Below, one piece after another: positions 1 through 8,731 of a stretch of 64,000 nt of DNA. How positions within the stretch are numbered: position 1 is the stretch's first letter; the number at the start of each line of letters is the position of its first letter. The notes below the pieces were generated by a model, which did no database searches, was not told where the DNA came from, and worked only from the letters and a program-made list of their open reading frames with translations. Origin of the DNA: Herbaspirillum sp. CF444 (GTDB taxonomy: Bacteria; Pseudomonadota; Gammaproteobacteria; Burkholderiales; Burkholderiaceae_D); contig NZ_AKJW01000061.1 of assembly GCF_000282135.1 (NCBI RefSeq), positions 1-64,000 of the forward strand, read 5' to 3'. A program made the position numbers and the translations under genes.

Positions 1-660
1 GCCCGGCCCCGCCATCGGCAGGAAGATCGAAAAGAAGGCGATGGAGCGATTGGCGCCCAGGGTCTCCGCCGCCTGCAGCAACTGTGCGTTGACGCCGCGC
101 ATGATCGGCAGCATGTTGATCACCGCCAGCGGCAGCATCGCATGCACCATGCCGATCATCACGCCCAGCATGGACGGCGCCAGTGCTGACGGATCGTCGA
201 CCAGGCCGAGGCTGACCGCCAGCGTGAGCAGGATGCCGGTCTTGGACAGCACCAGGATCCAGGCAAAGGTCTTCACCAGATAGCTGGTCCAGAACGGCAC
301 CATGATCCAGATCATCCAGCGTTCGCGAAACTTGTCGCTCAGCTGGCTCAGGAAGTAGGCGATCGGAAACCCCAGCACCACCGACGACAGCGCCGTCAGG
401 CCGGAGATCAGGAAGGTATTGCCCAGCACCTTGGCAAACACCAGGTCATTGGTCATGCGGCGGAACTGATCAAGCGTGACGTGGCCGTCGGCGTTGACCA
501 TGCCGGTCTGCAGGATCTCGATCACCGGCACGCAGAAGAAGGCGATCAGGAACACGAAGCACGGCACGGCGGGAAGCCAGGCGCGCAGAGACTTGCCGAA
601 CGTCGACGTGCGGCGGAGCGCAACGGCAGGGGCCGAAACCCGGAGGGAGGAAGCAGACAT
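1..660 (-). CDS. Polyamine-type ABC transporter permease (partial, 3' end off window)
   Basis: This is the first 220 codons of an inner-membrane permease of the PotB/binding-protein-dependent class. It reads from ATG at 660 to the left edge without a stop. A short polar N-terminus is followed by hydrophobic segments near residues 31-48, 60-85, 95-120 and 135-160. The start of the EAA coupling loop (AAETLGANRS...LP) is the last thing visible; this loop docks on the ATPase. It starts 16 bp after the ATPase gene and clearly belongs to the same operon. The substrate is inferred only from resemblance to spermidine/putrescine systems; other small cationic compounds or carboxylates are possible. Confidence 0.9.
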   Translation of the reverse strand, partial: MSASSLRVSAPAVALRRTSTFGKSLRAWLPAVPCFVFLIAFFCVPVIEILQTGMVNADGHVTLDQFRRMTNDLVFAKVLGNTFLISGLTALSSVVLGFPIAYFLSQLSDKFRERWMIWIMVPFWTSYLVKTFAWILVLSKTGILLTLAVSLGLVDDPSALAPSMLGVMIGMVHAMLPLAVINMLPIMRGVNAQLLQAAETLGANRSIAFFSIFLPMAGPG

Positions 661-676
661 GGCGTATCTCCCTTGT

Positions 677-1768
677 TCAGCAGGTCACCACGGCGGTATG
701 CGCCGGGTTCCACGTGACGCCGACGGTGTCGCCGGGCGCGGGAGCGTCGCGGCGTCCGCAGCGCAGCAGGAAAGGTTGCTTCTCGCCGATGTCGACCAGC
801 ACGCGGAAGTCCGATCCGGCGAACACGACTTCGCGTACCGTGCCTTTGACGTAGGCGTCGTCGACAGACGACAGGCGCGCTTCTTCGGGACGGATCACCA
901 GCGAGATATCGTCGGCTCCGGGCGTTTTGTCGAGCGGGAGCAGCGAGTGCACCGGGACGTGCTCCGGTACGTGGATCGGTACGCTGAAGCGCGCATTGCA
1001 GAGGCGGATATTGTCGTCGCCGGCATGTTTTTCCACGCGGCCCGACAACAGGTTGGAGTAGCCGATGAACTGCGCCGAGAAGGCCGTCGCCGGCTTGTCG
1101 TACAAGTCTTGCGGCGTGCCGATCTGCTCGATTTTCGACTGGTTCATCAGGCAGATGCGGTCGGACAAGTTGAGCGCTTCTTCCTGATCGTGCGTGACAT
1201 AGATGAAGGTCGCGCCGAGATCCTTGTGCAGGCTGCGGATCTCGGACTGCATGTGTTCGCGCAGTTTTTTGTCCAGCGCACCGAGCGGTTCGTCCAGCAA
1301 GATCACCGAGGGTTTGTAGACGAAGCAGCGCGCCAGGGCGATGCGCTGCTGCTGACCGCCGGACAGCTCGCGCGGCAGGCGATGCGCATAGCTTCCCATC
1401 TGCACCATTTCCAGCGCATCTTTCACCGCACTTGCCATCGCCGCCTTGTCCATCTTGCGCATGCGCAGCGGGTAGGCGATGTTCTCCCACACCGACAGAT
1501 GCGGGAACAGGGCGTAGCTCTGGAACACCATGCCGATGCCGCGGTCGCCGGCGGCGGCATGGGTCGCATCCTTGCCGTTGATGAGCAAGCGGCCGCCGCT
1601 GGGTTCGACCAGCCCGGCGAGGATTTGCAGCAGCGTGGTCTTGCCGGAACCGGACGGTCCCAGCAAGGTGAGGAACTCCCCGTCCCGCACTTCAAGATCG
1701 GTAGCGGAGAGCGCGGTGACGCTGTCGTAGTGCTTGCTGATTGCTATGGTTTGCAGTCTGGCAGTCAT
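677..1768 (-). CDS. ABC transporter ATP-binding protein, PotA-like
   Basis: This cytoplasmic ATPase of 363 aa energises the adjoining permease. It shows Walker A GPSGSGKT at 37-44, a Q-loop near 83, the signature LSGGQQQR at 135-142, Walker B VILLDE at 155-160 and a switch histidine in VTHDQEEA. The roughly 130-residue C-terminal part has the TOBE-like sequence expected of PotA/spermidine-type ATPases. It lies between the binding protein (25 bp upstream) and the permease (16 bp downstream). Importer identity is firm; substrate is inferred. Confidence 0.93.
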   Translation of the reverse strand: MTARLQTIAISKHYDSVTALSATDLEVRDGEFLTLLGPSGSGKTTLLQILAGLVEPSGGRLLINGKDATHAAAGDRGIGMVFQSYALFPHLSVWENIAYPLRMRKMDKAAMASAVKDALEMVQMGSYAHRLPRELSGGQQQRIALARCFVYKPSVILLDEPLGALDKKLREHMQSEIRSLHKDLGATFIYVTHDQEEALNLSDRICLMNQSKIEQIGTPQDLYDKPATAFSAQFIGYSNLLSGRVEKHAGDDNIRLCNARFSVPIHVPEHVPVHSLLPLDKTPGADDISLVIRPEEARLSSVDDAYVKGTVREVVFAGSDFRVLVDIGEKQPFLLRCGRRDAPAPGDTVGVTWNPAHTAVVTC

Positions 1769-1793
1769 GATGTCTTCGCGATATGGAAAGTAA

Positions 1794-2861
1794 CTAGGAG
1801 AGCAACCACGCGTTGAAACGGTCCGACACGGCGTTGCGGTTCTTGTGCCACCACGGGCCGCTCGGCGGGCGCATCAGCGCGATGTTGGCGGGCGCCGTCG
1901 GCAGGATCGCGGCGCGTGCGGCCGGGATGTCCTTGTAGGCTTCCAGGGCGGTCGGTCCGTAGGCCAGCGTGTCGGTGAAGCCGCTCTGGCGCTTGGCGTC
2001 GGCGCAGAACTTGACGAAGTCCTTGGCGATGGCGGCCCTGGGATTTCCCTTCGGCACGCCCCAGCCTTCGACCGAGTAGAGGCCCTGGTTCCAGTTGATG
2101 GCCACCGGCGCGCCGCCTTCGATGGCGGTTTGCGCGCGCGCGTTCCAGGTCGAGATCATGTCGACTTCGCCCGACTGGATCAGCTGCATCGCCTGCGCGC
2201 CGCTGGTCCACCAGACCGAGATGTGTTTCTTGATGCGATCCAGGCTCTTGAAGGCGCGGTCGAGATCGAGCGGGTAGAGTTTTTCCGGCGGCACGCCGTC
2301 CGCCATCAAGGCCTGTTCCAGCGTGTCGATGGCGTTGCGGCGCAGCGAGCGGCGCCCCGGGAATTTTTCCACGTTCCAGAAATCGGCCCAGGTCTTCGGC
2401 GGGTTTTTGCCGAGCTTGTCGGTGCGGTAAGCGAGGACGGTGGCGTACACGTCGACGCCGAGGAAGTTCGACGTGATCGCGCCCGGCAGCATGTTCTTGA
2501 AATCGGTCGGCGCGATGCCCAGCGGTTCCAGCATGCCGGTTTCTTCAAGGATGGGCACGTCTTGCTGCAGCGTCAGCGTGGTCACGTCCCACACGAAATT
2601 CCTGGTCTGCACCATGGCGGTCAGTTGCGCCAGCGGTTGCGCTTCGCGCGCGACGTTGACGATCTTGACGCCGGTGGCTTTTTCAAACGGATCGTAAAAC
2701 GCCTTGCGATAAGCCGTCGTGTAAGGACCGCCCGGATCGGCGACCACCAGTTGCTTGCTTTGCGCGAACACCGCAGGGGCGGCGCCGACGCCGGCCGCTG
2801 CCGCCAGCCCGCCCGCCATCTTCAATACGGTGCGGCGTTGTTGATTGATTTGCTTAGTCAT
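1794..2861 (-). CDS. Extracellular solute-binding protein, PotD-like, Tat-exported
   Basis: This 355-aa periplasmic binding protein is the ligand receptor of the transporter encoded downstream. The N-terminus has a twin-arginine signal (QRRTVLK, then a hydrophobic Ala/Gly stretch ending in AVFAQ). The mature part opens with LVVADPGGPYTTAYR, as in family-1 polyamine-type receptors. I start at the ATG at 2861 because AAGGGGAG lies just upstream. A longer frame to 2921 would put 20 residues ahead of the signal peptide. Tat export suggests the protein folds before export, perhaps with a cofactor or in a complex. Confidence 0.9.
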   Translation of the reverse strand: MTKQINQQRRTVLKMAGGLAAAAGVGAAPAVFAQSKQLVVADPGGPYTTAYRKAFYDPFEKATGVKIVNVAREAQPLAQLTAMVQTRNFVWDVTTLTLQQDVPILEETGMLEPLGIAPTDFKNMLPGAITSNFLGVDVYATVLAYRTDKLGKNPPKTWADFWNVEKFPGRRSLRRNAIDTLEQALMADGVPPEKLYPLDLDRAFKSLDRIKKHISVWWTSGAQAMQLIQSGEVDMISTWNARAQTAIEGGAPVAINWNQGLYSVEGWGVPKGNPRAAIAKDFVKFCADAKRQSGFTDTLAYGPTALEAYKDIPAARAAILPTAPANIALMRPPSGPWWHKNRNAVSDRFNAWLLS

Positions 2862-2952
2862 ACGTACTCCCCTTGAATAGTGAATTAGAGAACCCTCAGA
2901 CCTGCCATTACTGAAATGCAAAAAAGCGTGCTGACGTGATCGTGATGTCGGA

Positions 2953-3726
2953 TCAACCCGCGATGGAGTGGCCGCGCTTCTTGAAGAACTCTTCCATCAT
3001 GCGGGCCGGTTCGCCGGTGGCGTAGGCCTCGCCCTGGATGCGGCGGCCGGCGGCGATGGCGTCGACGAAGCCCGGTTCGGTGATTTCATAGAAGCGTTGC
3101 TTGTCCAGGCGCATGGCGACCGGCGGCTTGCCGGCGAGGTCGCGCGCGATCGCCAGCGATTTGCTCATCACTTCCGCTTGCGGGACGAGGTGATGGATCA
3201 GGCCGAGGCGATGCGCTTCTTCCGCCTCCATCAGGCGACCGGTCAGGGTCAGCTCGATGGTGCGCGACAGACCCAGCATCGGCGCCATGATCCATGGACC
3301 GGTCACGCTCGGGATGCCCGAATTGATTTCCGGCTGGCCCATGCGCGAACCGGCGTGGCCGACGCGGATGTCGCCCAGCAAGGCGACCTGGAATGCCGAG
3401 CCGGCGGCGGTGCCGTTGAGCGCCATGACCAGCGGTTTCTTCAATGCGCGCAGCGTGCGGTAATAGTTTTCCCATTCGGTCATCCACTCATCGACGCGCG
3501 TCTTATCGAAGCCGTGCGCTTCTTCCAGATCCTGGCCGGCGCAGAAAGCGCGGTCGCCGGCGCCGGTCATGACGATGGCGCCGATCGCGGCTTCCTGATC
3601 GAAGCGCTTGAGCGCGGCGATGATCTCGTTGCGCATTTCCGTGTTCCAGGCGTTGAGCTTTTCAGGGCGGTTCAGGGTGATGATCGCCACGTTTCCATCG
3701 ATTGCCAGTTTGATAAATTTTTCCAT
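2953..3726 (-). CDS. Enoyl-CoA hydratase/isomerase family protein
   Basis: This is a full-length crotonase of 257 aa. The oxyanion-hole stretch FCAGQDL is at 61-67 and GTAAGSAFQ at 105-113. Both glutamates used for water addition in true enoyl-CoA hydratases are present: Glu133 in QPEIN and Glu158 in RTIELTLTG. A real hydratase is therefore likely. It sits 91 bp upstream of the polyamine-type transporter, so it probably handles a CoA-bound product of the imported compound. The acyl substrate cannot be read from the sequence. Confidence 0.9.
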   Translation of the reverse strand: MEKFIKLAIDGNVAIITLNRPEKLNAWNTEMRNEIIAALKRFDQEAAIGAIVMTGAGDRAFCAGQDLEEAHGFDKTRVDEWMTEWENYYRTLRALKKPLVMALNGTAAGSAFQVALLGDIRVGHAGSRMGQPEINSGIPSVTGPWIMAPMLGLSRTIELTLTGRLMEAEEAHRLGLIHHLVPQAEVMSKSLAIARDLAGKPPVAMRLDKQRFYEITEPGFVDAIAAGRRIQGEAYATGEPARMMEEFFKKRGHSIAG

Positions 3727-3985
3727 AATTATTCCTATGTAATAACTAATGTTTTATAACGCTAGTAAGTGTTGCAGCAATAAATGTGCCTGTCTATATG
3801 CAATGCAAGATGGCTCATTAAGCTCTGTACTGGTGCGTTGGAGGGGTGGTTTACATTGCGTTGCACTACAAAAGTTCGAGGCGATGGCGTGGCTTGGTGC
3901 GGGGAGGAGATGATGGCTGCGGTGGAAACTGAGGGCGCGAGTCAGGGAAACGGCGTCGCACGTTGCACGTCGCTCGGCGCGCGGC

Positions 3986-4011
3986 AAAAAGAAAAGCCCC
4001 GTGAGGGGCTT
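3986..4011 (-). terminator. Intrinsic terminator after the 3-hydroxyacid dehydrogenase gene
   Basis: The stem AAGCCCC/GGGGCTT (3994-4000 with 4005-4011) has a GTGA loop. On the minus strand it is followed by a T-rich tract (TTTTCTTTTT). It would end transcription coming from the dehydrogenase at 5085-4198, although about 190 bp separate it from the stop codon. Confidence 0.7.
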
Positions 4012-4055
4012 GGTATTGCTGGATGGAATTGTCCGCGAAAGACGCTTCCAGCTTC

Positions 4056-4152
4056 GCCGTCGTCCCAGCGAACGCTGGGACCCAGTGTCGTGACGGCGGT
4101 CGATCAAACGACAGATAAGACGCTGGGTCCTGACTTTCGTCAGGACGACGGC
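4056..4152. repeat. REP-like composite palindrome
   Basis: The outer arms GCCGTCGTCC (4056-4065) and GGACGACGGC (4143-4152) are perfect inverted repeats. Inside are two smaller hairpins, CCCAGCG-AA-CGCTGGG (4064-4079) and TCCTGA-N6-TCAGGA (4128-4145), and the phrases GCTGGGACCCAGTGTC and GACGCTGGGTCC. This layout matches dispersed extragenic palindromes known from Burkholderiales genomes. Only one copy was noticed in this window. Confidence 0.6.
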
Positions 4153-4197
4153 TATCGGTATTTGCAGAGGCGTGCTTGATGACCGCGCTCCGGCAGC

Positions 4198-5085
4198 CTA
4201 CTTCTTCGCCGCCAGCCTGTCCTTGTGCGCCTTCACCATCGCGCCCAGCATCTGGTCGCCGAAGCCTTCCTTCACGCTTTGCTGCAAGGTCGCGGCAACG
4301 TGGGTGCCTATCATGGCAGGATTGGCGAACTGCGCCGTCATGTTGTTGTAATAACCGAGATCCTTGCCGGCGTTGGCGATGCTGAACTTCATGCCGTCGG
4401 AACGGCCTTCGAGGATGCCGCCGGCGATCATCTGGAAGATGCCGCTGTTGGCGCCGCCTTTGCTGATCACCTCAACGAACTTGCGCTGGTCGACGCCGAC
4501 CGCGTCGCACATGGCCAGTGCTTCGGTGGTCAGCGTGGCGATGCCGATGGCAATGAAGTTGTTGAGCAGCTTCAGCTTCTGCGCACTGGTGGTGTCGCCG
4601 ATGTGGAAGATGTTTTCGCAGAAGGCTTCCAGCACCGGCTTCACTTTTTCAAAGGTCGCGGCATCCGCGCCGACCATGGTGTTGAGGCGGCCTTGCATGG
4701 CTTCCACCGGCGTGCGCGCCAGCGGGGCATCGACGAACTTCACGCCCTTGGCGGCCAGTTGTTCGGCAATGCGCGTGCTCGACATCGGCTCGCTGGTGGA
4801 GCAATCGATGACGATCTGGCCGCTGCGGCAGTGTTCCAGAATGCCGCCGGCGCGGAACATCAGGTCTTCCACCTGCGGCGAGCCGGTGACGCACAGGATG
4901 ATGGCATCGCTGCTCGCGACCAGGTCTTGCAGGCTGCCGGCCTCGCGCGCGCCTTCGGCGACCAGCTCTTCCACCGGCTTGCGATTGCGGTTGCCCATGA
5001 CGGTGACCTTGAAGCCCTTGATGACGAGGTTGTGCGCCATGCCCTGGCCCATCATGCCGACGCCTATGAATCCGATATTTTTCAT
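4198..5085 (-). CDS. NAD(P)-dependent 3-hydroxyacid dehydrogenase (3-hydroxyisobutyrate dehydrogenase family)
   Basis: This 295-aa cytoplasmic oxidoreductase belongs to the beta-hydroxyacid dehydrogenase family. The Rossmann motif GFIGVGMMGQGMA is at the N-terminus. The substrate loop reads DAPLARTPVEAMQGRL and the catalytic lysine motif is KLLNNF. I start at the ATG at 5085, where the family sequence begins; the frame extends to 5235 but those 50 residues resemble nothing in the family. It may act on 3-hydroxyisobutyrate, tartronate semialdehyde or a similar hydroxy acid. It lies between a binding-protein gene and the crotonase/transporter cluster. Confidence 0.88.
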   Translation of the reverse strand: MKNIGFIGVGMMGQGMAHNLVIKGFKVTVMGNRNRKPVEELVAEGAREAGSLQDLVASSDAIILCVTGSPQVEDLMFRAGGILEHCRSGQIVIDCSTSEPMSSTRIAEQLAAKGVKFVDAPLARTPVEAMQGRLNTMVGADAATFEKVKPVLEAFCENIFHIGDTTSAQKLKLLNNFIAIGIATLTTEALAMCDAVGVDQRKFVEVISKGGANSGIFQMIAGGILEGRSDGMKFSIANAGKDLGYYNNMTAQFANPAMIGTHVAATLQQSVKEGFGDQMLGAMVKAHKDRLAAKK

Positions 5086-5179
5086 GACTGGTGAATTGCT
5101 TTCGTGAGAAGAGGAGTGAGAAGTGGAAAAGGCCGGCGCAACCGGAGGCTGCGCCGACGTGAAGCGATCTGTTGCGTAC

Positions 5180-5980
5180 TTACTTGGGCATGTATTGAGA
5201 AAGATCGGCCAGTGGCGCGCCTGCCGCGGCCTCATAGGATTTCGCCAGATTGCCGTTCTTCATGTTGGTGACGACCCAGTTGTTGATCCACGCCAGCAGC
5301 GCAGTGTCTTCCTTGCGCACGCCGATGCCGTGCGGGACCACCTTGACCGCAAACTTGGTTTCGATGTTGCGGCCCGGATTCTTGCGTGCCGTCGTGGTCA
5401 CCAGCTCCCTGGCGGTGCCGATGGCGTCGACTTGGCCCGACAGCAGCGCGGCCGCGTTGGTCGAGTCGTCGTCATAGCGCACCAGGATCGTGCCCTTGGG
5501 GACGATAGGCGTGAGCAGCGTGTCCTGCAGGTTGCCGCGCACGACGCCGACGCGTTTGCCGGCCAGGTCGGCCAGGCTCTTGATCTGCATCGAGTGCTCG
5601 GCGCCGACTACCGACTCCGACGCGCTGTAGGGCACGCTGAAGTTGATCACCTTGGCGCGCTCCGGCGTGATGCTGAAGGAGGCGATCACGATGTCGGCCT
5701 TGTTGGTCAGCAGGAAAGGCACGCGGTTGGGGCCGGTGACCTGGATGATTTCCATCTCGACGCCGAGGTCCTTGGCCAGCATCTTGGCGGCGCTGACGTC
5801 GGAACCGTAGGGTTGCAGCTTGTCGTCGGTCATGCCGAAAGGCGGCGAACCGAGATCGATGGCGATGACGATTTTCTTGCGCTGGCGGATGTCGCTGAGC
5901 GTGTCGGCGCTGACCGACTGGGCAAGGCAGACCAGCCCAAGGAAGGCGGCGGCCAGATATTTGATGTTGACGAGTTTCAT
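5180..5980 (-). CDS. Amino-acid-type ABC transporter substrate-binding protein (family 3)
   Basis: This 266-aa periplasmic protein has a Sec signal peptide (about residues 1-25, ending SVSA). The family-3 core follows: IVIAIDLGSPPFGMTDD, then ADIVIASFSITPERAKVINFSVPY. Such proteins bind polar amino acids or opines. A good Shine-Dalgarno AGGAG precedes the ATG at 5980. No matching permease or ATPase gene adjoins it, so it either uses a distant transporter or serves as an orphan receptor. Confidence 0.88.
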   Translation of the reverse strand: MKLVNIKYLAAAFLGLVCLAQSVSADTLSDIRQRKKIVIAIDLGSPPFGMTDDKLQPYGSDVSAAKMLAKDLGVEMEIIQVTGPNRVPFLLTNKADIVIASFSITPERAKVINFSVPYSASESVVGAEHSMQIKSLADLAGKRVGVVRGNLQDTLLTPIVPKGTILVRYDDDSTNAAALLSGQVDAIGTARELVTTTARKNPGRNIETKFAVKVVPHGIGVRKEDTALLAWINNWVVTNMKNGNLAKSYEAAAGAPLADLSQYMPK

Positions 5981-6450
5981 GCAATCTCCTGGATATAAGA
6001 ATTGTTGTTGTTCACTGCCGGCGTTGCGTTGATGCGAAAGCTGTTGCTGAGAAACGGATAACGGATTCTATGCTTCGGAAATGCGATTGCGTCAGAGCAA
6101 GAAGCCATGGAAGAGAGGGAGGAAACGGCAGGCGCGAGTCCGCTGCCACCGTTCAGGCGCAACAGCGCCGTCAACGATGGAACATCGGTGTCGCGTAAAA
6201 AATCCTGGTGTTGTCTCCGCCAATGGCGTGGCAATGATCTCGTAGCGCCCGCCGGCTTTTATGGTTCTTGATTCTGCCGAGCAGCCCTCACTGAATCAGG
6301 CCCTCGTGTGGAAAGCGACACTACGCCCGGCGTCGGGCACTGTCTAATGAAAGTAATTCATCGCGTGATAACCGGTCGTGATGGCCCGGATTTTTTCCGG
6401 ATTTTTCCATACATCGCCTGCATCGTCTGCGTGCCGGCGATTGAAACAGT
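5981..6450. other. Intergenic region, 470 bp, no credible gene
   Basis: This stretch carries the upstream region of the family-3 binding protein and the 3' flank of the AraC gene. It contains a short imperfect direct repeat CCGGATTTTT around 6388-6410 and a small GC hairpin CGCCCGGCGTCGGGC near 6325. No gene, RNA or convincing promoter was recognised. Confidence 0.5.
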
Positions 6451-7269
6451 CTATGTCCGCGGCTTCAACGCCGGCCTCAATGCAGGCCGGCCATGAGCGG
6501 CATATTGGCTCGGCGTCTTGCCGAGCACTTTGCGAAACATGCTGGTGAAGGCGCTGGCGCTCTTGTAGCCGAGCTTCTCCGCGATGCGTTCGACGGCGTC
6601 GCCTTGCGCCAGCCGCAGCAGCGCTTCGGTGATGTGGACTTGCTGCACCCAGTGACGGAACTGCAAGCCGGTCTCTTTGGGAAACAGGCGGATCACCGTG
6701 CGCGCGCTGGCGCCGCCGAGTTCGGCCCATTGTTCCAGCGAGTTCAGGCTGCCGGGGTTGCCGACGATGGCTTCGCAGATCGCCACCAGCCGGCGGTCGG
6801 ACGGCCAGGGAATGGCGACGGGAATCGCCGCGGCGCCGTGGATCTCGGACAGGATCAGTTGCGCCAGATGACCGCCGCGCGCCTTGATGTCGTAGTCGGC
6901 GCTTTCCTTGAGCAGCGCCAGGATCAGCTCGCGCAAGAGCGGGCTGACTTCCAGCAGGCGGCAAGCCTCGCCGATCTGCCGCGACTCTTGCTGGCGGATG
7001 TAGAGCGTGCGCAGATGCACTTCGCTGAGCATGCGGATTTCGTGTTCCAGTTCCGACGGCACCCACAGCGCGCGTTGCGGCGGGATGACCCACAGGCCGT
7101 GCGGCGTGCGCACCTGCATCACGCCTTCCGCGGCGTACAGCACTTGCCCGCGCGGATGCGAATGCGGCGCCAGCAACTGGCCGGCGTCGAAGTCGCGGCT
7201 GAAGGCGACCACGGCTTGCGGCAGTTGCTGGAGTTTGGCGGCCTTGGCGCTGGAGTGGACGATTTTCAT
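6451..7269 (-). CDS. AraC-family transcriptional regulator with cupin sensor
   Basis: The N-terminal half is a cupin-like sensor (LLAPHSHPRGQVLYAAEGVMQVRT..., HSHP being the metal-type motif). The C-terminal half holds two helix-turn-helix motifs, ending in the family signature SASAFTSMFRKVLGKTPSQY. The length of about 272 aa is usual. Two starts are possible: ATG at 7269 (used here) or GTG at 7287; neither has a clear Shine-Dalgarno. It is divergent from the MFS pump gene at 7396, which it likely controls. Confidence 0.88.
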   Translation of the reverse strand: MKIVHSSAKAAKLQQLPQAVVAFSRDFDAGQLLAPHSHPRGQVLYAAEGVMQVRTPHGLWVIPPQRALWVPSELEHEIRMLSEVHLRTLYIRQQESRQIGEACRLLEVSPLLRELILALLKESADYDIKARGGHLAQLILSEIHGAAAIPVAIPWPSDRRLVAICEAIVGNPGSLNSLEQWAELGGASARTVIRLFPKETGLQFRHWVQQVHITEALLRLAQGDAVERIAEKLGYKSASAFTSMFRKVLGKTPSQYAAHGRPALRPALKPRT

Positions 7270-7395
7270 GGCGTTGAGTGTTGTCACTTAATCGACGAAA
7301 AATGGCATTACGGTTTTTAAATGCCAATATAACATTGACGTGTTCCTTGCATGTTTCTCGTCCTTTTTTCGTCCCTTTCACGTTCCTTCTTGCTC

Positions 7396-8637
7396 ATGAC
7401 AATCAACAGCTCATCTACGCTCGCTGCGCCGCTGGCCGATAAAGCCCCTGCGACGTCGGTCGCCTCAGGCAGCAGCGCTACACCTCTGGTATTGCGCATC
7501 GTCCTCGCGGTCGGCTTCGCCCACCTGATCAACGACCTGATCCAGGCCTTGCTGCCGTCCATCTATCCGATGCTCAAGCAAAACTATGGGCTGACGTTCA
7601 CGCAGGTCGGGTTGATCACGCTTACCTTCCAGGTGACGGCATCGCTGATACAGCCGTGGATAGGCATGTACACCGACAAGCATCCCAAGCCGCTGCTGCT
7701 GCCGTGCGGCGCGGTCTTCACGCTGATCGGCGTGGTGTTGCTGTCGATGGCCGGCAGCTTTCCGTGGTTTCTGTTTGCGGCGGCATTGATCGGTGTCGGT
7801 TCGTCGACCTTCCATCCGGAAGCGTCGCGTATCGCGCGCATGGCGTCGGGAGGCAGGTTCGGTCTGGCGCAGTCGACTTTCCAGGTCGGCGGCAATGCCG
7901 GTTCCGCATTGGGTCCCTTGCTGGCGGCGGCGATCGTGGTGCCGTTCGGCCAGGCTAACATCGCGTGGTTTTGCATTATCGCCGTGGTGGCGATCGTCAC
8001 CTTGTCGCGCGTGAGCAACTGGTATCGCCATCATCTGGCTGCCGGCGCGAAGAAGGGCAAAGCGGCCATGCTGCATGATTTGCCGCCGGGCGCCGTCAAG
8101 AAGGCGCTGGTGGTGTTGTCCTTGCTGGTGTTTTCCAAATATTTTTACATGGCGAGTTTCACCAGTTATTTCACCTTCTACCTGATCGACAAGTTTCACG
8201 TCGCGGTGGGCGATTCGCAGATCCTGCTGTTTCTGTTCCTCGGTGCGGTGGCGTTGGGTACGTTCTTCGGCGGTCCCATCGGCGACAAGATCGGACGCAA
8301 GCGCGTGATCTGGTTTTCGATACTCGGCGCGGCGCCGTTCGCCTTGTTGCTGCCACACGCCAACCTGTTCTGGACCGGCGTGCTGTGCGTGTGCGTCGGC
8401 TTCATCCTGGCGTCGGCGTTTTCGGCCATCGTGGTGTATGCGCAGGAGCTGGTGCCGGGCAAGGTGGGATTGGTGGCGGGCGTGTTCTTCGGATTGATGT
8501 TCGGCTTTGGCGGCATCGGTGCGGCGTTGCTCGGGCATCTCGCCGATCTGTACGGCATCGCGGCGGTGTATGCGGTGTGCGCGTGGCTGCCGCTGGCGGG
8601 TGTGCTGACGGTGTTCCTGCCGAATCTGAAACATTGA
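7396..8637 (+). CDS. MFS efflux transporter, fosmidomycin-resistance-like
   Basis: This 413-aa membrane protein has 12 predicted hydrophobic segments. Its opening FAHLINDLIQALLPSIYP and GLTFTQVGLITLTFQ match Fsr-type exporters of the major facilitator superfamily, as does SSTFHPEASRIARMASGGR. It should export a small toxic molecule by proton antiport. I begin at ATG 7396; a frame from 7351 adds 15 residues with no better ribosome-binding site. The divergent AraC regulator is its likely control gene. The real substrate is unknown. Confidence 0.88.
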   Translation: MTINSSSTLAAPLADKAPATSVASGSSATPLVLRIVLAVGFAHLINDLIQALLPSIYPMLKQNYGLTFTQVGLITLTFQVTASLIQPWIGMYTDKHPKPLLLPCGAVFTLIGVVLLSMAGSFPWFLFAAALIGVGSSTFHPEASRIARMASGGRFGLAQSTFQVGGNAGSALGPLLAAAIVVPFGQANIAWFCIIAVVAIVTLSRVSNWYRHHLAAGAKKGKAAMLHDLPPGAVKKALVVLSLLVFSKYFYMASFTSYFTFYLIDKFHVAVGDSQILLFLFLGAVALGTFFGGPIGDKIGRKRVIWFSILGAAPFALLLPHANLFWTGVLCVCVGFILASAFSAIVVYAQELVPGKVGLVAGVFFGLMFGFGGIGAALLGHLADLYGIAAVYAVCAWLPLAGVLTVFLPNLKH

Positions 8638-8668
8638 CCCTGAGGTCAATTTCGACATAAGCGTGCAC

Positions 8669-8696
8669 GACAATATCCGCCTGCGCGGATATTGTC
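8669..8696. repeat. Perfect 12-bp hairpin between convergent genes
   Basis: GACAATATCCGC (8669-8680) and GCGGATATTGTC (8685-8696) pair perfectly around a CTGC loop. It separates the 3' ends of the MFS gene and the alpha/beta hydrolase gene. No T-run follows on either strand, so it may protect 3' ends or stop transcription only weakly. Confidence 0.6.
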
Positions 8697-8701
8697 GCTT
8701 G

Positions 8702-8731
8702 TAGCTGACTTTAGCTGACTTTAACCGACTT
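8702..8731. repeat. Three tandem 10-bp repeats
   Basis: TAGCTGACTT, TAGCTGACTT and TAACCGACTT follow head to tail. The last copy overlaps the stop codon of the hydrolase gene on the minus strand. Confidence 0.6.

Larger units (their letters stand above)
3727..4197. other. Intergenic region, 471 bp, no credible gene
   Basis: The open frames here have no family resemblance, no good ribosome-binding site and overlap structured DNA. The stretch holds an AT-rich promoter-like segment upstream of the crotonase (about 3727-3790), a minus-strand terminator (3986-4011) and a composite palindrome of REP type (4056-4152), each listed separately. Confidence 0.7.

Noticed and set aside
3784-4179. 131-codon plus-strand frame between crotonase and dehydrogenase
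   Set aside because: It reads through a terminator and REP-like palindromes; no ribosome-binding site or family resemblance.
8669-8696. Hairpin as an intrinsic terminator
   Set aside because: The stem is perfect but neither strand has a T-run, so it is listed only as a hairpin.
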